Of a stretch of 64,000 nucleotides of DNA, positions 51,771 to 60,319 are shown in pieces (within the stretch, counting starts at the first letter, position 1; each line of letters begins with the position of its first letter). Origin of the DNA: an uncultured Oscillospiraceae bacterium (GTDB lineage: Bacteria; Bacillota; Clostridia; Oscillospirales; Ruminococcaceae); contig CAKSEY010000002.1 in assembly GCA_934448295.1 (NCBI GenBank), forward strand, positions 62,001 to 126,000, in the 5' to 3' direction. A program made the translations under genes and the position numbers. The notes beneath the pieces are model-generated. The model had not been told where the DNA came from. It did no database searches and saw only the letters and a program-made list of their open reading frames with translations.

Positions 51771-51854
51771 GCGCCTGTGGTGAAACTGGCAGACACGATA
51801 GATTTAGGTTCTATTGCCTCCGGCGTGCAGGTTCAAGTCCTGTCAGGCGCACCA
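51771..51854 (+). tRNA. tRNA-Leu (anticodon TAG)
   Basis: Acceptor GCGCCTG pairs with CAGGCGC; anticodon stem GATAGA/TCTAT with loop TTTAGGT gives TAG; a long variable arm (TTGCCTCCGGCGT region) as expected for Leu; CCA encoded. Confidence 0.95.
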
Positions 51855-51859
51855 GCCGA

Positions 51860-51902
51860 GTACCTCTACGCGCGTTTTGCGTGCCGAGGTGCTTTTTTTA
51901 TT
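51860..51902 (+). terminator. Terminator of tRNA-Leu
   Basis: GTACCTC and GAGGTGC close a larger stem (with GCGCG/CGTGC inside), followed by TTTTTTTATTT. Confidence 0.8.
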
Positions 51903-51978
51903 TAAGGCAATACCGCAGGCGCGCCGTCTGCCTCCAGAAATACAAAAAGAGCCATGCAAAACCGCATGGCTCCTTTGT

Positions 51979-53037
51979 TTATTCCAGCGAAAACGCCATA
52001 GTAAGCAGCTTGAAGATACCCCTGGTGATGTACTGCATTCCCATAGTATCGACTGCGAATATCAGCCCGATTATCACGGTGAATCTCGACAGGAGGATAC
52101 CCCAGCGTTTCCCGGCGGGCACGTCCCACATCTTCGGGACTTTATAGCGCTTTATCTTCCGGAACTTCGCTATCGCCATGAACACTCCCACCAGCATCAG
52201 CAGGAATATCACGAACAGGAACACGAGATACACCGTCACCATAGGCGTCATCTCGCCCTCCATTCCCGCCGCCTGAGCCATGAGGTAATCCCCCACGTCC
52301 GGGAAGGTTATCAGCAGCAGCATTATTCCGGAAATGCTGTTGAACATCGCGTGCATAATGGTCGTTGTGACTATGGATTCCGTGGAGACCGCAATGTAGC
52401 CCAGCCCAATCCCCAGCACAAACGCATAGAAGAACTGATTCAGGTTAGCGTGGGTAAGCCCGAACATCAGCGCTGAAACGAATATCGCGAAGCCGTTTCC
52501 GTAGGGTCTGAGGGACTCCAGCACTATCCCCCGGAACCAGAATTCCTCGAACAGCGGGGCTATCACCACAAGCTGCACCAGGAGAACTGCCGCGCAGAAC
52601 ATATTGTCCGGTCTGAGGGAGTTCACCGTGTTGAACGACTTGTACAGATCCGTCTGCTCGAACAGCTTTGAGCACAGCATGGTCAGCATATTCGTCATTA
52701 TGGCTACGCCGTACAGCGCCGGGAACATTCCCATTGCGCTGCCGAAGAATTTCGGCTTTTTGTAGACCTTTCCGCACATTCCCGGGGGCTTCAGCAGCGC
52801 TATCGTGCAGCCCAGCGGGATAATGTACAGGAACAGGAAGCTCATCGCCGTTTCCAGCAGATAGGTCGCGTTCGGGTCGAACGACGAGAACCAGCCTATC
52901 TCCAGCGAATACAGAATGTTCTCAACGCCCCGGGAGGCAAAAATGATCATGAGCATAACTCCCAGCCGCAGGCAGACATTCCTGAAATCCTGCTTTTTAT
53001 CCTCGCCGGGAATCGCGCCAATTATGTTATCCGGCAT
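51979..53037 (-). CDS. CPBP family intramembrane metalloprotease
   Basis: A 352-residue membrane protein with about eight transmembrane helices. The CPBP (Abi/Rce1-like) motifs are in order: EEFWFRGIVLE (EExxxR), FGLTHANLNQF (FxxxH) and a late HAMFNS. These glutamates and histidines form the protease site. Family members process peptides or give immunity to bacteriocins; the target here is unknown. The ATG at 53037 follows AAAGGAG. It lies 19 bp after aroK and may share its transcript. Confidence 0.88.
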   Translation of the reverse strand: MPDNIIGAIPGEDKKQDFRNVCLRLGVMLMIIFASRGVENILYSLEIGWFSSFDPNATYLLETAMSFLFLYIIPLGCTIALLKPPGMCGKVYKKPKFFGSAMGMFPALYGVAIMTNMLTMLCSKLFEQTDLYKSFNTVNSLRPDNMFCAAVLLVQLVVIAPLFEEFWFRGIVLESLRPYGNGFAIFVSALMFGLTHANLNQFFYAFVLGIGLGYIAVSTESIVTTTIMHAMFNSISGIMLLLITFPDVGDYLMAQAAGMEGEMTPMVTVYLVFLFVIFLLMLVGVFMAIAKFRKIKRYKVPKMWDVPAGKRWGILLSRFTVIIGLIFAVDTMGMQYITRGIFKLLTMAFSLE

Positions 53038-53056
53038 GACCGCTCCTTTCTCCGGG

Positions 53057-53569
53057 TCATTTCCCGCCGATGAGCCTGTGCTCACCGCATATCTCTTCTA
53101 CTGTTTCCTCGATGGATTTGCCCTGACACTCTACGGTGATGTCCGCGTATTCCTCATAGAGCGCCCGCCGTCTGCGGAAAACGTCCTCGATGGAATCCCC
53201 CGGCCGCATGGCTATGCCCCGGGTCTTTATGTTGTGGAGCCGCCTTTCCACCTGTTCCACGGGCAGGGAAAGGTAATAGACGTATCCGTGCTCCTTAAGA
53301 TGGAGCATTGCGCTGCGGGAGTACACCGCGCTGCCGCCGGTGGCAATGACGCAGCCGCCCTCTTCCGCAACGGACATTATCGCGCGCTCCTCCTCAATGC
53401 AGAACCAATCCAGCCCCTTGTTGTCGATTATCTCCTGGAGCAGCATTCCCGTGCGCTCCTGTATGGTGATATCCGTGTCGATAAAGCGGAATCCCATGGC
53501 TTTCGCCAGAAGTACGCCCACGGTGGATTTGCCGCAGCCGGGCATTCCTATAAGTATTATGTTCTTCAT
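53057..53569 (-). CDS. aroK: Shikimate kinase
   Basis: A 170-residue kinase that phosphorylates shikimate in aromatic amino acid synthesis. It has Walker A GMPGCGKSTVG, the shikimate-binding DTDITIQERTG with the DxD pair, GGCVIATGGSAVYS and the lid ETRGIAMRPGD-like segment (KTRGIAMRPGD). Length and start (MKNIILIGMPGCGKS) are typical. No other aro genes are in the window. A weak site precedes the ATG. Confidence 0.95.
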   Translation of the reverse strand: MKNIILIGMPGCGKSTVGVLLAKAMGFRFIDTDITIQERTGMLLQEIIDNKGLDWFCIEEERAIMSVAEEGGCVIATGGSAVYSRSAMLHLKEHGYVYYLSLPVEQVERRLHNIKTRGIAMRPGDSIEDVFRRRRALYEEYADITVECQGKSIEETVEEICGEHRLIGGK

Positions 53570-53591
53570 TTCTTCTGTTCCCTTTTGAATA

Positions 53592-54605
53592 TTACCACGT
53601 TACGCGGTCAAGGCGCATTGTAGCGACTGCGTTGAGGTCTGCGCCTGCGGTGTGTCCCGCCTTAAATTCATAGTATGCCTGACAGCCTATCATTGCCGCG
53701 TTGTCTCCGCACAGCTCTATCGGCGGGTAATATACCTTCATGCCGTTGTAGTCCGCGCGCTGCTGGAGCATCGCCCGCAGCCCGGAATTCGCCGCAACTC
53801 CCCCGGCGAGGGCGAGGGTCTTGTACCCGCTCTCCTTTGCCGCAGTGATGAACTTCTGCGTGAGTATATCGCTGACGGTATACTGGAAGCAGGCGGCAAG
53901 GCTGTTCACGTCTATCTCCTCGCCTTTCTGATTCGCGTTGTGGATAAGGTTTATCACCGCCGTTTTAAGCCCCGAAAAGCTGAAATCATACGGATTTGCG
54001 GTGTGCGGGTGCGGAAGCTGGTATTTCCTCCGGTCGCCTGTCTTTGCGGCGCGGTCGATGTGCACTCCGCCGGGATAGGGATAGCCCATGGCTCTCGCCG
54101 CCTTGTCGAAGGCTTCTCCGGCGGCGTCATCCACCGTCTGACCTATCGTCTCGAATTCCGTCCAGCCGTTCACCTTGACTATGTGGCTGTGGCTTCCGGA
54201 GGCAACAAGGCAGAGATAGGGCGGCTCCAGCTCCGGGTGGGCGAGGTAATTCGCCGCGATATGCCCGCGTATATGGTGCACCGGGATAAGCGGCTTGCCA
54301 AGCGCCAGCGCCAGCCCCTTTGCGAAGTTCACTCCCACCAGAAGCGCGCCGATAAGCCCCGGCGCAAAGCTGACGGCTATCGCGTCAACGTCCTGCGCCT
54401 TCATGCCCGCCTTGGCGAGAGCCTCGTCCACCACCCCGACTATGCTTTCGCAGTGGCGGCGGCTGGCTATCTCCGGCACGACCCCGCCGTAGAGCTTGTG
54501 CTCCTCTATCTGCGTTGCGACCACCGAGGAGACTATCTCCCTGCCGTCGCGTATAACAGCGGCTGCGGTCTCGTCGCAGCTGCTTTCTATTGCTAAAATA
54601 TCCAT
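53592..54605 (-). CDS. tsaD: tRNA N6-adenosine threonylcarbamoyltransferase
   Basis: A 337-residue TsaD of the t6A pathway. It transfers the threonylcarbamoyl group to A37 of ANN-decoding tRNAs together with TsaB and TsaE. Visible are IESSCDETAAAVI at the start, the metal pair in VHHIRGHIAANY (His111 and His115), VASGSHSHIV and GGVAANSGLR. Translation starts at an ATG after GAGGTC. The gene lies between aroK and the DUF6062-like gene, on the same strand. Confidence 0.97.
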   Translation of the reverse strand: MDILAIESSCDETAAAVIRDGREIVSSVVATQIEEHKLYGGVVPEIASRRHCESIVGVVDEALAKAGMKAQDVDAIAVSFAPGLIGALLVGVNFAKGLALALGKPLIPVHHIRGHIAANYLAHPELEPPYLCLVASGSHSHIVKVNGWTEFETIGQTVDDAAGEAFDKAARAMGYPYPGGVHIDRAAKTGDRRKYQLPHPHTANPYDFSFSGLKTAVINLIHNANQKGEEIDVNSLAACFQYTVSDILTQKFITAAKESGYKTLALAGGVAANSGLRAMLQQRADYNGMKVYYPPIELCGDNAAMIGCQAYYEFKAGHTAGADLNAVATMRLDRVTW

Positions 54606-54626
54606 TTGCCTGACCTCGTATCCTGA

Positions 54627-55331
54627 TTATTTTACGTCCGGTTTTCTTGACGTTATGAACTCTATCGCGCGCTCTATCGAGCTTCTGACGTGCTCCATGT
54701 CCTCGCTGTGGAGTTTGCCCGCGTTGCGGTAGTCGAAGCTGTTGCAGAACTCGTTGACGTCGCTGTTTAGCTCCTTTATGTAGTTCTCCACCAGCTTGTC
54801 GGTGGCCTCGATGAACGGCTTCTGGTCGGGCTTGGACAGCTTTGAGGGAACGTGCGACATTATCAGATTATAATGCGGAATACAGATATATCTCTGCGAA
54901 GCGTACAGATTCCGGAATTTTCCGTCCTCCTTGAACATCGTGAATACGGTGTCCAGCATATGCTCAACGCCCCAGTCCACCTTGCTGCAAACGAAGCAGG
55001 TGTTCTCGATCTCGCTGCACTTCTTAGCCTTGGCACCCTTGGTGAAGAATATGCTCTTGTTCTCGAATATCTCGCCGCGCAGGGTGCCGAGGTAGGTGTT
55101 CAGCATAAGCCCCAGGGACAGGCGGTTGTTCTGCCTGAGCAGGCTGTTGAAGTGCGTGTGGCAGAAGCCCAGGCGGTTCGTTTCCATGCGGACGTCCGGC
55201 TCCATCATCGCCGCGCCCATTATGTACTCGCTGATGTGCTGCTCGACCGTGTTGCGCATGGCGCAGATAGGGCAGCCCTCCCGGGGCTCGAACACCTCGT
55301 TTATCGGTATCGTTAAAATACTTTCTCTCAT
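54627..55331 (-). CDS. Cys-rich DUF6062-like protein
   Basis: A 234-residue soluble protein with regularly placed Cys/His groups: CPIC near residue 20, CHTHF near 57, CFVC near 112 and CIPHY near 150. These suggest two similar metal-binding halves of the form CxxC...CxxH. I recognise this as the DUF6062 pattern of clostridial proteins, function unknown. AAGGAAG precedes the ATG. It is the first gene of a minus-strand run to tsaD, aroK and the CPBP gene, and its promoter overlaps that of the divergent ogg gene. Confidence 0.85.
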   Translation of the reverse strand: MRESILTIPINEVFEPREGCPICAMRNTVEQHISEYIMGAAMMEPDVRMETNRLGFCHTHFNSLLRQNNRLSLGLMLNTYLGTLRGEIFENKSIFFTKGAKAKKCSEIENTCFVCSKVDWGVEHMLDTVFTMFKEDGKFRNLYASQRYICIPHYNLIMSHVPSKLSKPDQKPFIEATDKLVENYIKELNSDVNEFCNSFDYRNAGKLHSEDMEHVRSSIERAIEFITSRKPDVK

Positions 55332-55388
55332 TTTATCTTCCTTTCATGAACTAAAAATGAAAACTCGCTGAAAAATCAGCGCATACTC

Positions 55389-55433
55389 TTGCAATTATAC
55401 TCCTATTGTATTATAATTAAGACAAATAATCAA
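55389..55433. promoter_or_regulatory. Overlapping divergent promoters
   Basis: Plus strand: TTGCAA (55389-55394), 17 bp, TATAAT (55412-55417) toward ogg. Minus strand: TTGATT (55433-55428), 17 bp, TACAAT (55410-55405) toward the DUF6062-like gene. The two promoters interpenetrate, so they should compete for polymerase. Confidence 0.75.
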
Positions 55434-55452
55434 GGGGTTTACGAAAAATTTC

Positions 55453-56256
55453 ATGAATTACACCATACAAAATCCGAATTTTGATATCCGCCGGACGTTT
55501 CTCTGCGGTCAGTGCTTCCGCTGGAGCGAGGACGAAAACGGCGCATTCTCCGGCATAGCCGGGGGGAGGGAGCTGACCGTTACCCAGAGCGGCGGCGAAA
55601 TAACCCTCCACGACATAGACCAGCGGGATATACCTTTCTGGGAAAATTACTTCGACATGGGCACGGATTACGCAGCTTACATAACGACCCTCTCCGCAGA
55701 CGAAACGCTGAAAAAGGCGTGCGCCAGCGCTCCGGGTATCCGGATACTGCGGCAGGAGCCGTTCGAAACGCTGATCAGCTTCATCATCAGCCAGAACAAC
55801 AACATTCCCCGCATATCGGGAATAATCGGGCGGCTGTGCGAGAATTTCGGCGAAAAAACCGCCAACGGCTGGGCTTTCCCCACGGTGAAACAGCTTTCCG
55901 GCATAACCCCGGAGGATCTCGCGCCGCTGCGTGCGGGATTCCGGGCGCGGTACATCTGCGACGCGGTAAGGCGCGTGGATTCCGGCGAGGTGGATTTCGC
56001 GGAAATAGACGCGCTGCCGCTTGCAGAAGCCCGGGAGAAGCTCAAGCTCATCACCGGAGTAGGCGACAAGGTCGCGGACTGCGTTCTGCTGTTCGCGTTC
56101 CATAAAACTGACGCATTCCCGAAGGACGTGTGGGTAAAGCGCCTTATGGCGGAATTCTACCCCGGCGGCCTGCCGGAATGTACGCTAGGAATCGAGGGCA
56201 TAGCCCAGCAGTACCTGTTCGATTACGTCAGGAACAGCGGCGGGCTTGCCAAGTGA
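55453..56256 (+). CDS. ogg: 8-oxoguanine DNA glycosylase/AP lyase (OGG1-like)
   Basis: A 267-residue HhH-GPD DNA glycosylase of the OGG1 type, removing 8-oxoguanine from DNA. The N-terminal OGG domain includes FLCGQCFRWSE and the helix-hairpin-helix LITGVGDKVADC has catalytic Lys206, followed by Asp225 in FPKDVWVKR, both matching OGG1 (Lys249 and Asp268). OGG1-type enzymes are found in clostridia while many other bacteria use Fpg. The start is ATG at 55453. Confidence 0.92.
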   Translation: MNYTIQNPNFDIRRTFLCGQCFRWSEDENGAFSGIAGGRELTVTQSGGEITLHDIDQRDIPFWENYFDMGTDYAAYITTLSADETLKKACASAPGIRILRQEPFETLISFIISQNNNIPRISGIIGRLCENFGEKTANGWAFPTVKQLSGITPEDLAPLRAGFRARYICDAVRRVDSGEVDFAEIDALPLAEAREKLKLITGVGDKVADCVLLFAFHKTDAFPKDVWVKRLMAEFYPGGLPECTLGIEGIAQQYLFDYVRNSGGLAK

Positions 56257-56269
56257 AAGGAAGATACAT

Positions 56270-56755
56270 ATGTATTGTCAGAAATGCGGTAAGGAAATAG
56301 CGGCAGGCAGCGTATTCTGCACATGGTGCGGCGCAAGACAGGAAATGCCGGTCCCACAGCCGGAAGTCATTCCACAGGAGAGCCCGGCTCAGCAGGCGCC
56401 CGTCCAGGAAAACGCTGCCCCGGCGGCTCCGACAGTGGTAATGACCCCGGAAGCTCCGACAGAAGCTGCTGCTCCGGAGGAACCTAAGGCAGAGCCTGCC
56501 GCGGAAACTCCCCGGGAAAGCGCCCCCGCTGCTGAAACCGCCCCGGATAACGCGGCGGAAAACACGGCTCCCGGCGCCGAGCTTCCAAAGGAATTTTTCG
56601 GGGACGAAATAAAGCTCGACAGCGAAGCAAAGCCCGGAGAAAAACCCCAGAAATATTACACAACAGCTCACCTGGTGATATGTCTTGCGGCGGCGGGAAT
56701 CATGGCGGCAGCGGCGGGAATATTCGCGGGGCTGTATTTCTCGGTCATCGGCTGA
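56270..56755 (+). CDS. Zinc-ribbon protein with C-terminal transmembrane segment
   Basis: A 161-residue protein beginning MYCQKCGKEIAAGSVFCTWCG: a double CxxC zinc ribbon (Cys3, 6, 17, 20), then a long Pro/Ala/Glu-rich disordered stretch and one C-terminal transmembrane helix (about 137-160). This is a common Firmicute layout of unknown function. The ATG at 56270 follows AAAGGAAG. The gene sits 13 bp after ogg, same strand. Confidence 0.85.
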   Translation: MYCQKCGKEIAAGSVFCTWCGARQEMPVPQPEVIPQESPAQQAPVQENAAPAAPTVVMTPEAPTEAAAPEEPKAEPAAETPRESAPAAETAPDNAAENTAPGAELPKEFFGDEIKLDSEAKPGEKPQKYYTTAHLVICLAAAGIMAAAAGIFAGLYFSVIG

Positions 56756-57096
56756 CGCGATATATTGTTATTTTTTCGACATACTTTCCCATATACGGCG
56801 GCTCGGACGGACCGCCGTATCTTTTGTGCAAATAAGCGAGAAGTTTTCAACCCTTTCAACGGTGAAAACTGTTGAAAGCTCTGTTAAAACTGTTGAATGG
56901 TTGATTACTTTTGCGGATTTTTCAACAATATTCTCCCGAAAAGCTGTAAAACAGCCCTGAATCACAGCTTGTCATGTTGAAAACACGGTTAAAACCGTGG
57001 AAAACTTATTCTGGAAATTAAGGCAGCACCGCACAAATTCCGCTAATATAAAAGGGAGCCGGATCTCTGCGGCTCCCTTTTTTTCGCTTGACATAA
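56756..57096. other. Gene-free gap rich in GTTGAAAA-type inverted repeats
   Basis: 341 bp. Between 56840 and 56990 short blocks of GTTGAAA, CTTTCAAC and AAAACTGTTGAA recur in both orientations; CTTTCAAC...GTTGAAAG is a perfect 8-bp inverted pair, and CACGGTT-AA-AACCGTG another of 7 bp. Short reading frames here are repetitive and have no ribosome-binding site, so none is called. It ends in a terminator. Confidence 0.55.
57051..57084. terminator. Bidirectional terminator upstream of cwlD stop
   Basis: AAAGGGAGCCG and CGGCTCCCTTT (perfect 11-bp arms) with TTTTTTTT on the plus strand, between the convergent zinc-ribbon and cwlD genes. Confidence 0.9.
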
Positions 57097-57873
57097 TCAT
57101 TCCGCCGTGATATTATTATAATCAGGGCTTGCAGCTTCGTCAGACCATTCGCCGCCCGCCTGCGGGCTCACTGCGTCGAAATATTCCAGCAGACCGCTGT
57201 ATATCGTGAACGCAAGCTGCTGGCGGTATTCCTCAGTGGCGAGCTTCGCTTCCTCGTCAGGGTTTGAGAGAAAGCCGCACTCTATCATCAGCGAGGGATT
57301 CTTGTTCGTTTTCAGCAGGAAAAGCTCGTCCCCGGACAGCTTTATCTCCCGGTCGTTGCCCGGCTGGAGCTGCGCGAAGCGGTTCTGCATTATCTGCGCC
57401 AGCGTGCGGTTGTCGGGATTGTTGTTGTTATAGAACATCTGCCCGCCGAAATACGCCGGGTCGGTGAAATTGTTCTGGTGGATACACAGGAAAACGCTGT
57501 CGGGATAGCTCTGGACGATCTCCAGCCGGTTATCCATGTCGGAGAGCTTCTGGTTGCGTATCCCCTCGACGCCCGGGTCGTATATCGAGATATCCTCGCT
57601 GCGGGTGAGCACCGTCTTGAATCCGGACAGCTCCAGAAGCTGCTGGAGGTGCTTCACCACCGAAAGGTTCACGTCCTTTTCAAGCAGGCCGCTTTTCCCG
57701 ACGGCTCCGCTGTCGAGGCCTCCGTGACCGGCGTCAAGCACGATTATCGGACGGTCGGCGGTATCGGCAGCGGTCGGTACGGCGCTGTCGGTCATTCTCG
57801 CGCAGAATGTCAGCAGGGCGAACGCCCCCGCCATGCAGGCGGTGAATCTGAGAGTTTTCTTTGTGAACTTCAT
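57097..57873 (-). CDS. N-acetylmuramoyl-L-alanine amidase CwlD-like
   Basis: A 258-residue Amidase_3 protein: N-terminal membrane anchor or signal (about 8-28), then IIVLDAGHGGLDSGAVG with the zinc His, a mid FLCIHQNNF block with the second His, and the catalytic Glu in LMIECGFLSNPDEE. The size and presence of a sporulation set favour CwlD, which makes muramic delta-lactam in spore cortex. GGGGG lies before the ATG. General cell-wall amidase function is the alternative. Confidence 0.85.
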   Translation of the reverse strand: MKFTKKTLRFTACMAGAFALLTFCARMTDSAVPTAADTADRPIIVLDAGHGGLDSGAVGKSGLLEKDVNLSVVKHLQQLLELSGFKTVLTRSEDISIYDPGVEGIRNQKLSDMDNRLEIVQSYPDSVFLCIHQNNFTDPAYFGGQMFYNNNNPDNRTLAQIMQNRFAQLQPGNDREIKLSGDELFLLKTNKNPSLMIECGFLSNPDEEAKLATEEYRQQLAFTIYSGLLEYFDAVSPQAGGEWSDEAASPDYNNITAE

Positions 57874-57989
57874 ATTTATACCCCCGTTAAACGCTCAGTT
57901 TCCGGAATCCGCTCTGAGCTAAAAAATCATTACCTGTCCAATATTATGAGGGCATATCCGGATTTATGACCGGACAAAGGAGAAATTAT

Positions 57990-59375
57990 ATGGCAAAGGT
58001 ACGGAGCGTGTTCGTTTGCAGCGAGTGCGGTCAGGAATACTCAAAATGGAACGGCAGGTGCACCGCCTGCGGAAGCTGGAATACTATCGAGGAATCAGAG
58101 CCTGCCCCGGTCATCGGCGGAAAGACCTCCGCACCGGTCGGGGAGCTGAAGTTCAGCCCCATCGGGGAAGTAACCTGCGGCAGCGAGATACGCTACGCCA
58201 CCGGAAGCTCAGAGCTTGACCGCGTGCTCGGCGGCGGGCTTGTGAAAGGCTCCCTGGTGCTTATCGGCGGCGACCCGGGTATCGGAAAATCCACGCTGCT
58301 GCTCCAGATATGCGGTTTTATGAGCGGTCAGCACTCGATACTGTACGTTTCCGGCGAGGAGTCCGAGTCGCAGATAAAGCTCCGCGCAGACCGCCTGGGG
58401 GTCTCCAACAGCGAAAAGCTGATGTTAGCCTCCGGGAATAATTGCGAGAGCATTATACAGGCAGTAAAAAAGATACGCCCGGACGTGGTGATAATAGACT
58501 CTATCCAGACGATAACCTCCACCGGGATAAATTCCTCGGCGGGAAGCATAGTGCAGGTGCGGGAGTGCACCAACGCATTCATGCTGCTGGCGAAATCCGA
58601 GGAGATACCGATATTTATAGTCAGCCATGTCAACAAGGACGGCGGCATTGCAGGCCCCAAGATAATGGAGCACATTGTGGACACCGTGCTGTATTTCGAG
58701 GGGGAAAAGCAGCTTTCCTACCGTATTCTGCGGGCGATAAAGAACCGCTTCGGCTCCACGAACGAGATAGGCGTGTTCAATATGGACGACGACGGTCTGC
58801 ACGAGGTCACGAATCCCTCGGAGATGATGCTCTCCGGGCGCATAACCACGGTCTCCGGCAGCGCGGTGGTCTGCACCGTTGAGGGCACCCGCCCCATTCT
58901 CGCGGAGGTGCAGGCGCTGGTGACGAAATCCTCGCTGTCCTCGCCGCGGCGCGTTGCCACTGGCTTCGACTACAACCGGCTGTATATGCTGCTTGCGGTG
59001 CTTGAGAAGCGCGCGGGATTCTTCTTCGGCGGGGTAGATGTGTACGTCAACGTTGTGGGAGGCCTCCGGCTGGACGAACCCGCCGCCGACCTTGCCGTTG
59101 CGCTGGCGCTGTACTCCGGGCTGTGCGACAAGGTGATACCCGAAAAGCTGATGGTTTTCGGCGAGGTGGGACTCGGCGGAGAGGTGCGCGCGGCGTCTCA
59201 CGTCCGTGAGCGCGTCAAGGAGGGCGCGCGGCTCGGCTTTGAGCGCTGCATAATCCCCAAGCAGAGCTTTTCCTCGCTGAGCAGGAATGAAAACTACGGT
59301 ATCCAGATAATCGGCGTGCGGACGCTGGAGCAGGCATTCCGCGCGATAAATCCGGAAAAGGAGAACAAAAAATGA
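57990..59375 (+). CDS. radA: DNA repair protein RadA (Sms)
   Basis: A 461-residue RadA that helps process recombination intermediates by driving branch migration. In order: zinc finger with Cys10, 13, 24, 27 (CSECG...CTACG), the RecA-like core with Walker A GGDPGIGKST, the RadA-specific KNRFGSTNE motif, and a C-terminal Lon-like domain (RLDEPAADLAVALAL). The ATG at 57990 follows AAAGGAGA; an upstream in-frame start lacks a site. Its stop overlaps the next small gene by ATGA. Confidence 0.97.
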   Translation: MAKVRSVFVCSECGQEYSKWNGRCTACGSWNTIEESEPAPVIGGKTSAPVGELKFSPIGEVTCGSEIRYATGSSELDRVLGGGLVKGSLVLIGGDPGIGKSTLLLQICGFMSGQHSILYVSGEESESQIKLRADRLGVSNSEKLMLASGNNCESIIQAVKKIRPDVVIIDSIQTITSTGINSSAGSIVQVRECTNAFMLLAKSEEIPIFIVSHVNKDGGIAGPKIMEHIVDTVLYFEGEKQLSYRILRAIKNRFGSTNEIGVFNMDDDGLHEVTNPSEMMLSGRITTVSGSAVVCTVEGTRPILAEVQALVTKSSLSSPRRVATGFDYNRLYMLLAVLEKRAGFFFGGVDVYVNVVGGLRLDEPAADLAVALALYSGLCDKVIPEKLMVFGEVGLGGEVRAASHVRERVKEGARLGFERCIIPKQSFSSLSRNENYGIQIIGVRTLEQAFRAINPEKENKK

Positions 59376-59542
59376 CAAACTGCGACGACTGCGTAAATTA
59401 CGTCTATGATGACGAATGCGACTGCTGGACCTGCCTTGTGAATCTCGACGAGGACGAGATGTACCGCTTCATGACCGGCACCAACTACAACTGTCCCTAT
59501 TACTCCTCGGACGATGAATATGCCATTGCCCGCAAACAGTAA
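59372..59542 (+). CDS. Small Cys-rich protein, DUF6472-like
   Basis: A 56-residue protein: MTNCDDCVNYVYDDECDCWT, then CLVNLDEDEMYRFMTG, a Cys-Pro-Tyr-Tyr and ending ARKQ. Six cysteines in so short an acidic protein suggest bound metal. I recognise the LDEDEMYRF core as that of DUF6472, a clostridial family of unknown role. Its ATG overlaps the radA stop (ATGA), so it is translated together with RadA. It is too short for many gene finders. Confidence 0.88.
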   Translation: MTNCDDCVNYVYDDECDCWTCLVNLDEDEMYRFMTGTNYNCPYYSSDDEYAIARKQ

Positions 59543-59573
59543 TATATGCAAAATATATTTGTGATAAGTGCAG

Positions 59574-59604
59574 AATACTCCTGGGTTTTCCGGGGGTATT
59601 TTTG
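59574..59604 (+). terminator. Terminator after the radA operon
   Basis: AATACTCC pairs with GGGGTATT (one G-T), then TTTG. Confidence 0.65.
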
Positions 59605-59638
59605 TATCTGCGGGTATAGATTTTTCTCCCGGAATGTG

Positions 59639-59682
59639 TTATAATACAAGAGTATTGTATTGTATCCCCGCAAGCCGGGGAA
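59639..59682 (+). promoter_or_regulatory. -10 box and leader hairpin of the ECF-coaX operon
   Basis: TATAAT at 59639-59644 with no good -35. The short leader holds CCCCG-CAAGC-CGGGG (about 59666-59680) 11 bases before AGGAGG. A role in translation control is possible but not shown. Confidence 0.45.
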
Positions 59683-59706
59683 TGATAACAAGGAGGAAAA
59701 CTCAAT

Positions 59707-60303
59707 ATGAACAGTGAAAAGATCCACAAGATGGTCGGAACAGCCGTTCTGACCGCAGTAGTTGTCGTCGTCTATTTACTGACGATGGGACTTATGATCG
59801 GTCCGTTCAACATTACGTTCGCCCTTATCCCGATAGTAGTCGGCGCGGCACTATACGGCTGGCAGGCGGGCGGCTGGCTCGGACTGGTATTCGGCGCAAT
59901 GGTATTATTTACCGGCGGCGCTAACGCATTCCTGGTTATAAACACGCCCGGAACTATCGTGACCGTACTTGCCAAAGGCGCTGCCGCAGGCGTTATCCCC
60001 GGGCTCATCTATACCGCGCTTGAGAAAAAGAGCCGCTGGGCTGCGACCGTCTGCGCCGCTGTGGCTGCCCCGATCGCCAACACCGGGATATTCCTGCTGG
60101 GCTGCCTTGCGTTCTTTATGGATACCCTCGCAGAATGGGCGGCGGGCTTCGGTTTCGAAAATGTGACAGTATATATCTTTACCGGTCTTGTCGGCGTGAA
60201 CTTCCTTGTAGAGCTTGGCACGAACCTGCTTTTAAGCTCTGTAATAGTAAGGATAATCGACACAGTAAAGAACAAGCTGGCGTCAGACAAGGCGCGTGTA
60301 TAA
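59707..60303 (+). CDS. ECF transporter S component, probably for pantothenate
   Basis: A 198-residue membrane protein with six predicted helices, the architecture of an ECF substrate-binding (S) component. The family-like stretch FNITFALIPIVVGAALYG lies in helix 2-3, and LGTNLLLSSVIVRII closes the protein. S components work with a shared EcfAA'T module, which is not in the window. It precedes coaX by 16 bp, so pantothenate is the best guess for its ligand (PanT-like). AGGAGG lies before the ATG. Confidence 0.88.
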   Translation: MNSEKIHKMVGTAVLTAVVVVVYLLTMGLMIGPFNITFALIPIVVGAALYGWQAGGWLGLVFGAMVLFTGGANAFLVINTPGTIVTVLAKGAAAGVIPGLIYTALEKKSRWAATVCAAVAAPIANTGIFLLGCLAFFMDTLAEWAAGFGFENVTVYIFTGLVGVNFLVELGTNLLLSSVIVRIIDTVKNKLASDKARV

Positions 60304-60319
60304 CGCCAAAGGAGCAGCA

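Noticed and set aside
56685..56960. 91-codon frame in the GTTGAAAA-rich gap
   Set aside because: It begins inside the zinc-ribbon gene in another frame and is repetitive; better explained as non-coding repeats.
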